A stretch of DNA of 5,066 nucleotides. Source: Clostridiales bacterium. GTDB lineage: Bacteria; Bacillota; Clostridia; Oscillospirales; Oscillospiraceae. A program made the translations under genes and the position numbers. Where the stretch lies: positions 1-5,066 of the forward strand of contig SFGJ01000059.1 in NCBI GenBank assembly GCA_004557655.1, read 5' to 3'. The notes below the pieces were generated by a model. The model worked only from the letters and a program-made list of their open reading frames with translations. It was not told the origin of the DNA and made no database searches. This document shows, in pieces, positions 4,820-5,066 of the stretch (position 1 is the stretch's first letter; each line of letters begins with the position of its first letter).

Positions 4820-5060
4820 AAATGCCACCAGTTCGAAAAAGAGTATAAGCACACTTAATATATTGTTTTAATTATTCATTTCCTTTCAACCCAATTCTTA
4901 TCCCTCACATTATTTGTTATTAATTTGTTGTTTTTGATCACAATAAGAAAACAATATGTAACTTTTATGCGCATTTTTCAGAAATGTAGATATTTTTAGA
5001 TTATGGCTACGAAATGAGCATCGCCATGTCACCCTACATCTCATAAGAGGATCGCTTCTG

Positions 5061-5066
5061 ATGAAT
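5061..5066 (+). CDS. Start of a gene cut by the window edge (first two codons)
   Basis: ATGAAT at the right edge follows AAGAGG (5045-5050) with a 10-base spacer, a reasonable ribosome-binding site. Only Met-Asn is visible, so no product can be assigned. The AT-rich region upstream has no other good start, and this is most likely the first chromosomal gene beyond the satellite. Confidence 0.4.

Larger units (their letters stand above)
4250..5060. other. AT-rich stretch without an intact gene, probable satellite/host junction
   Basis: After the alpha stop the composition changes sharply from GC-rich to AT-rich. No open frame with a convincing start exceeds about 65 codons on either strand. 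The left part (4300-4530) holds repeats and hairpins ending in a terminator. The middle (4605-4802) holds a protein-like open stretch on the minus strand. The right part (4820-5040) resembles an ordinary enterobacterial intergenic region before a gene that starts at the window edge. In P4-like prophages alpha is usually the last gene before attR, so the junction should fall here. I found no recognisable tRNA 3'-end repeat. Confidence 0.6.

Noticed and set aside
4925..4962. Promoter or CRP/FNR-like site around TTTTTGATCACAATAAG
   Set aside because: Only a half-site resemblance, and no -35/-10 pair with good spacing and sequence could be placed with confidence.

Overview
The window looks like the replication/immunity half of a P4-type satellite prophage from an enterobacterium, most likely Escherichia coli or a close relative. 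The gene order and protein lengths match the early left operon of phage P4: CI-type antisense RNA, Ash/Icd-like reading frame, a 95-residue derepression (epsilon-like) protein, a 151-residue ORF, a 106-residue Cnr-like protein, and the alpha replication protein. In alpha, the primase motif EGYATA begins at residue 214 and the Walker A lysine is residue 507, the numbering I recall for P4 alpha. All identifications come from reading the sequence and memory; no database search was run.

Layout. Positions 1-400 form the immunity leader. An early promoter (P4 PLE) would lie to the left, outside the window. The leader holds competing hairpins (52-91), a short seqA-like target (113-120), a hairpin followed by seven T (129-150), and a C4/CI-type antisense RNA (about 271-330). 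Single-stranded parts of that RNA are perfectly complementary to the ribosome-binding region at 380-395 (seqC-like). A long ash-family frame runs through the leader. The small Icd/Kil-like gene starting at 399 appears frameshifted. Positions 551-1742 hold tightly packed, overlapping genes: epsilon-like, orf151-like, an unlisted 21-codon leader peptide with ATGA coupling, and cnr. Positions 1757-4249 encode alpha, about 53 codons longer than the 777 residues I recall for P4. The extra codons run through a cluster of P4-type iterons (GGTGAACAGT) and an A8T7 tract, so the end of the gene doubles as the ori/crr-like replication site.

From 4250 to 5066 the DNA becomes AT-rich and has no full gene. 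It holds 8-bp direct repeats, a run of hairpins ending in a strong intrinsic terminator (4506-4530), a protein-like open stretch on the minus strand (4605-4802), an inverted repeat (4801-4819), and a ribosome-binding site with the first two codons of a gene at the right edge. The satellite/host junction probably lies here, but I could not locate an attachment core.

How the parts work together. In the prophage state the antisense RNA should block translation and favour early termination of the leader transcript. When read-through occurs, epsilon would counteract a P2-like helper's repressor, alpha would prime and unwind DNA at the iterons, and Cnr would restrain alpha to limit copy number. The main new points are the broken Icd-like gene and its effect on coupling to epsilon, the small coupled ORF before cnr, the iterons inside the alpha reading frame, and the structured terminator-ended segment after alpha.
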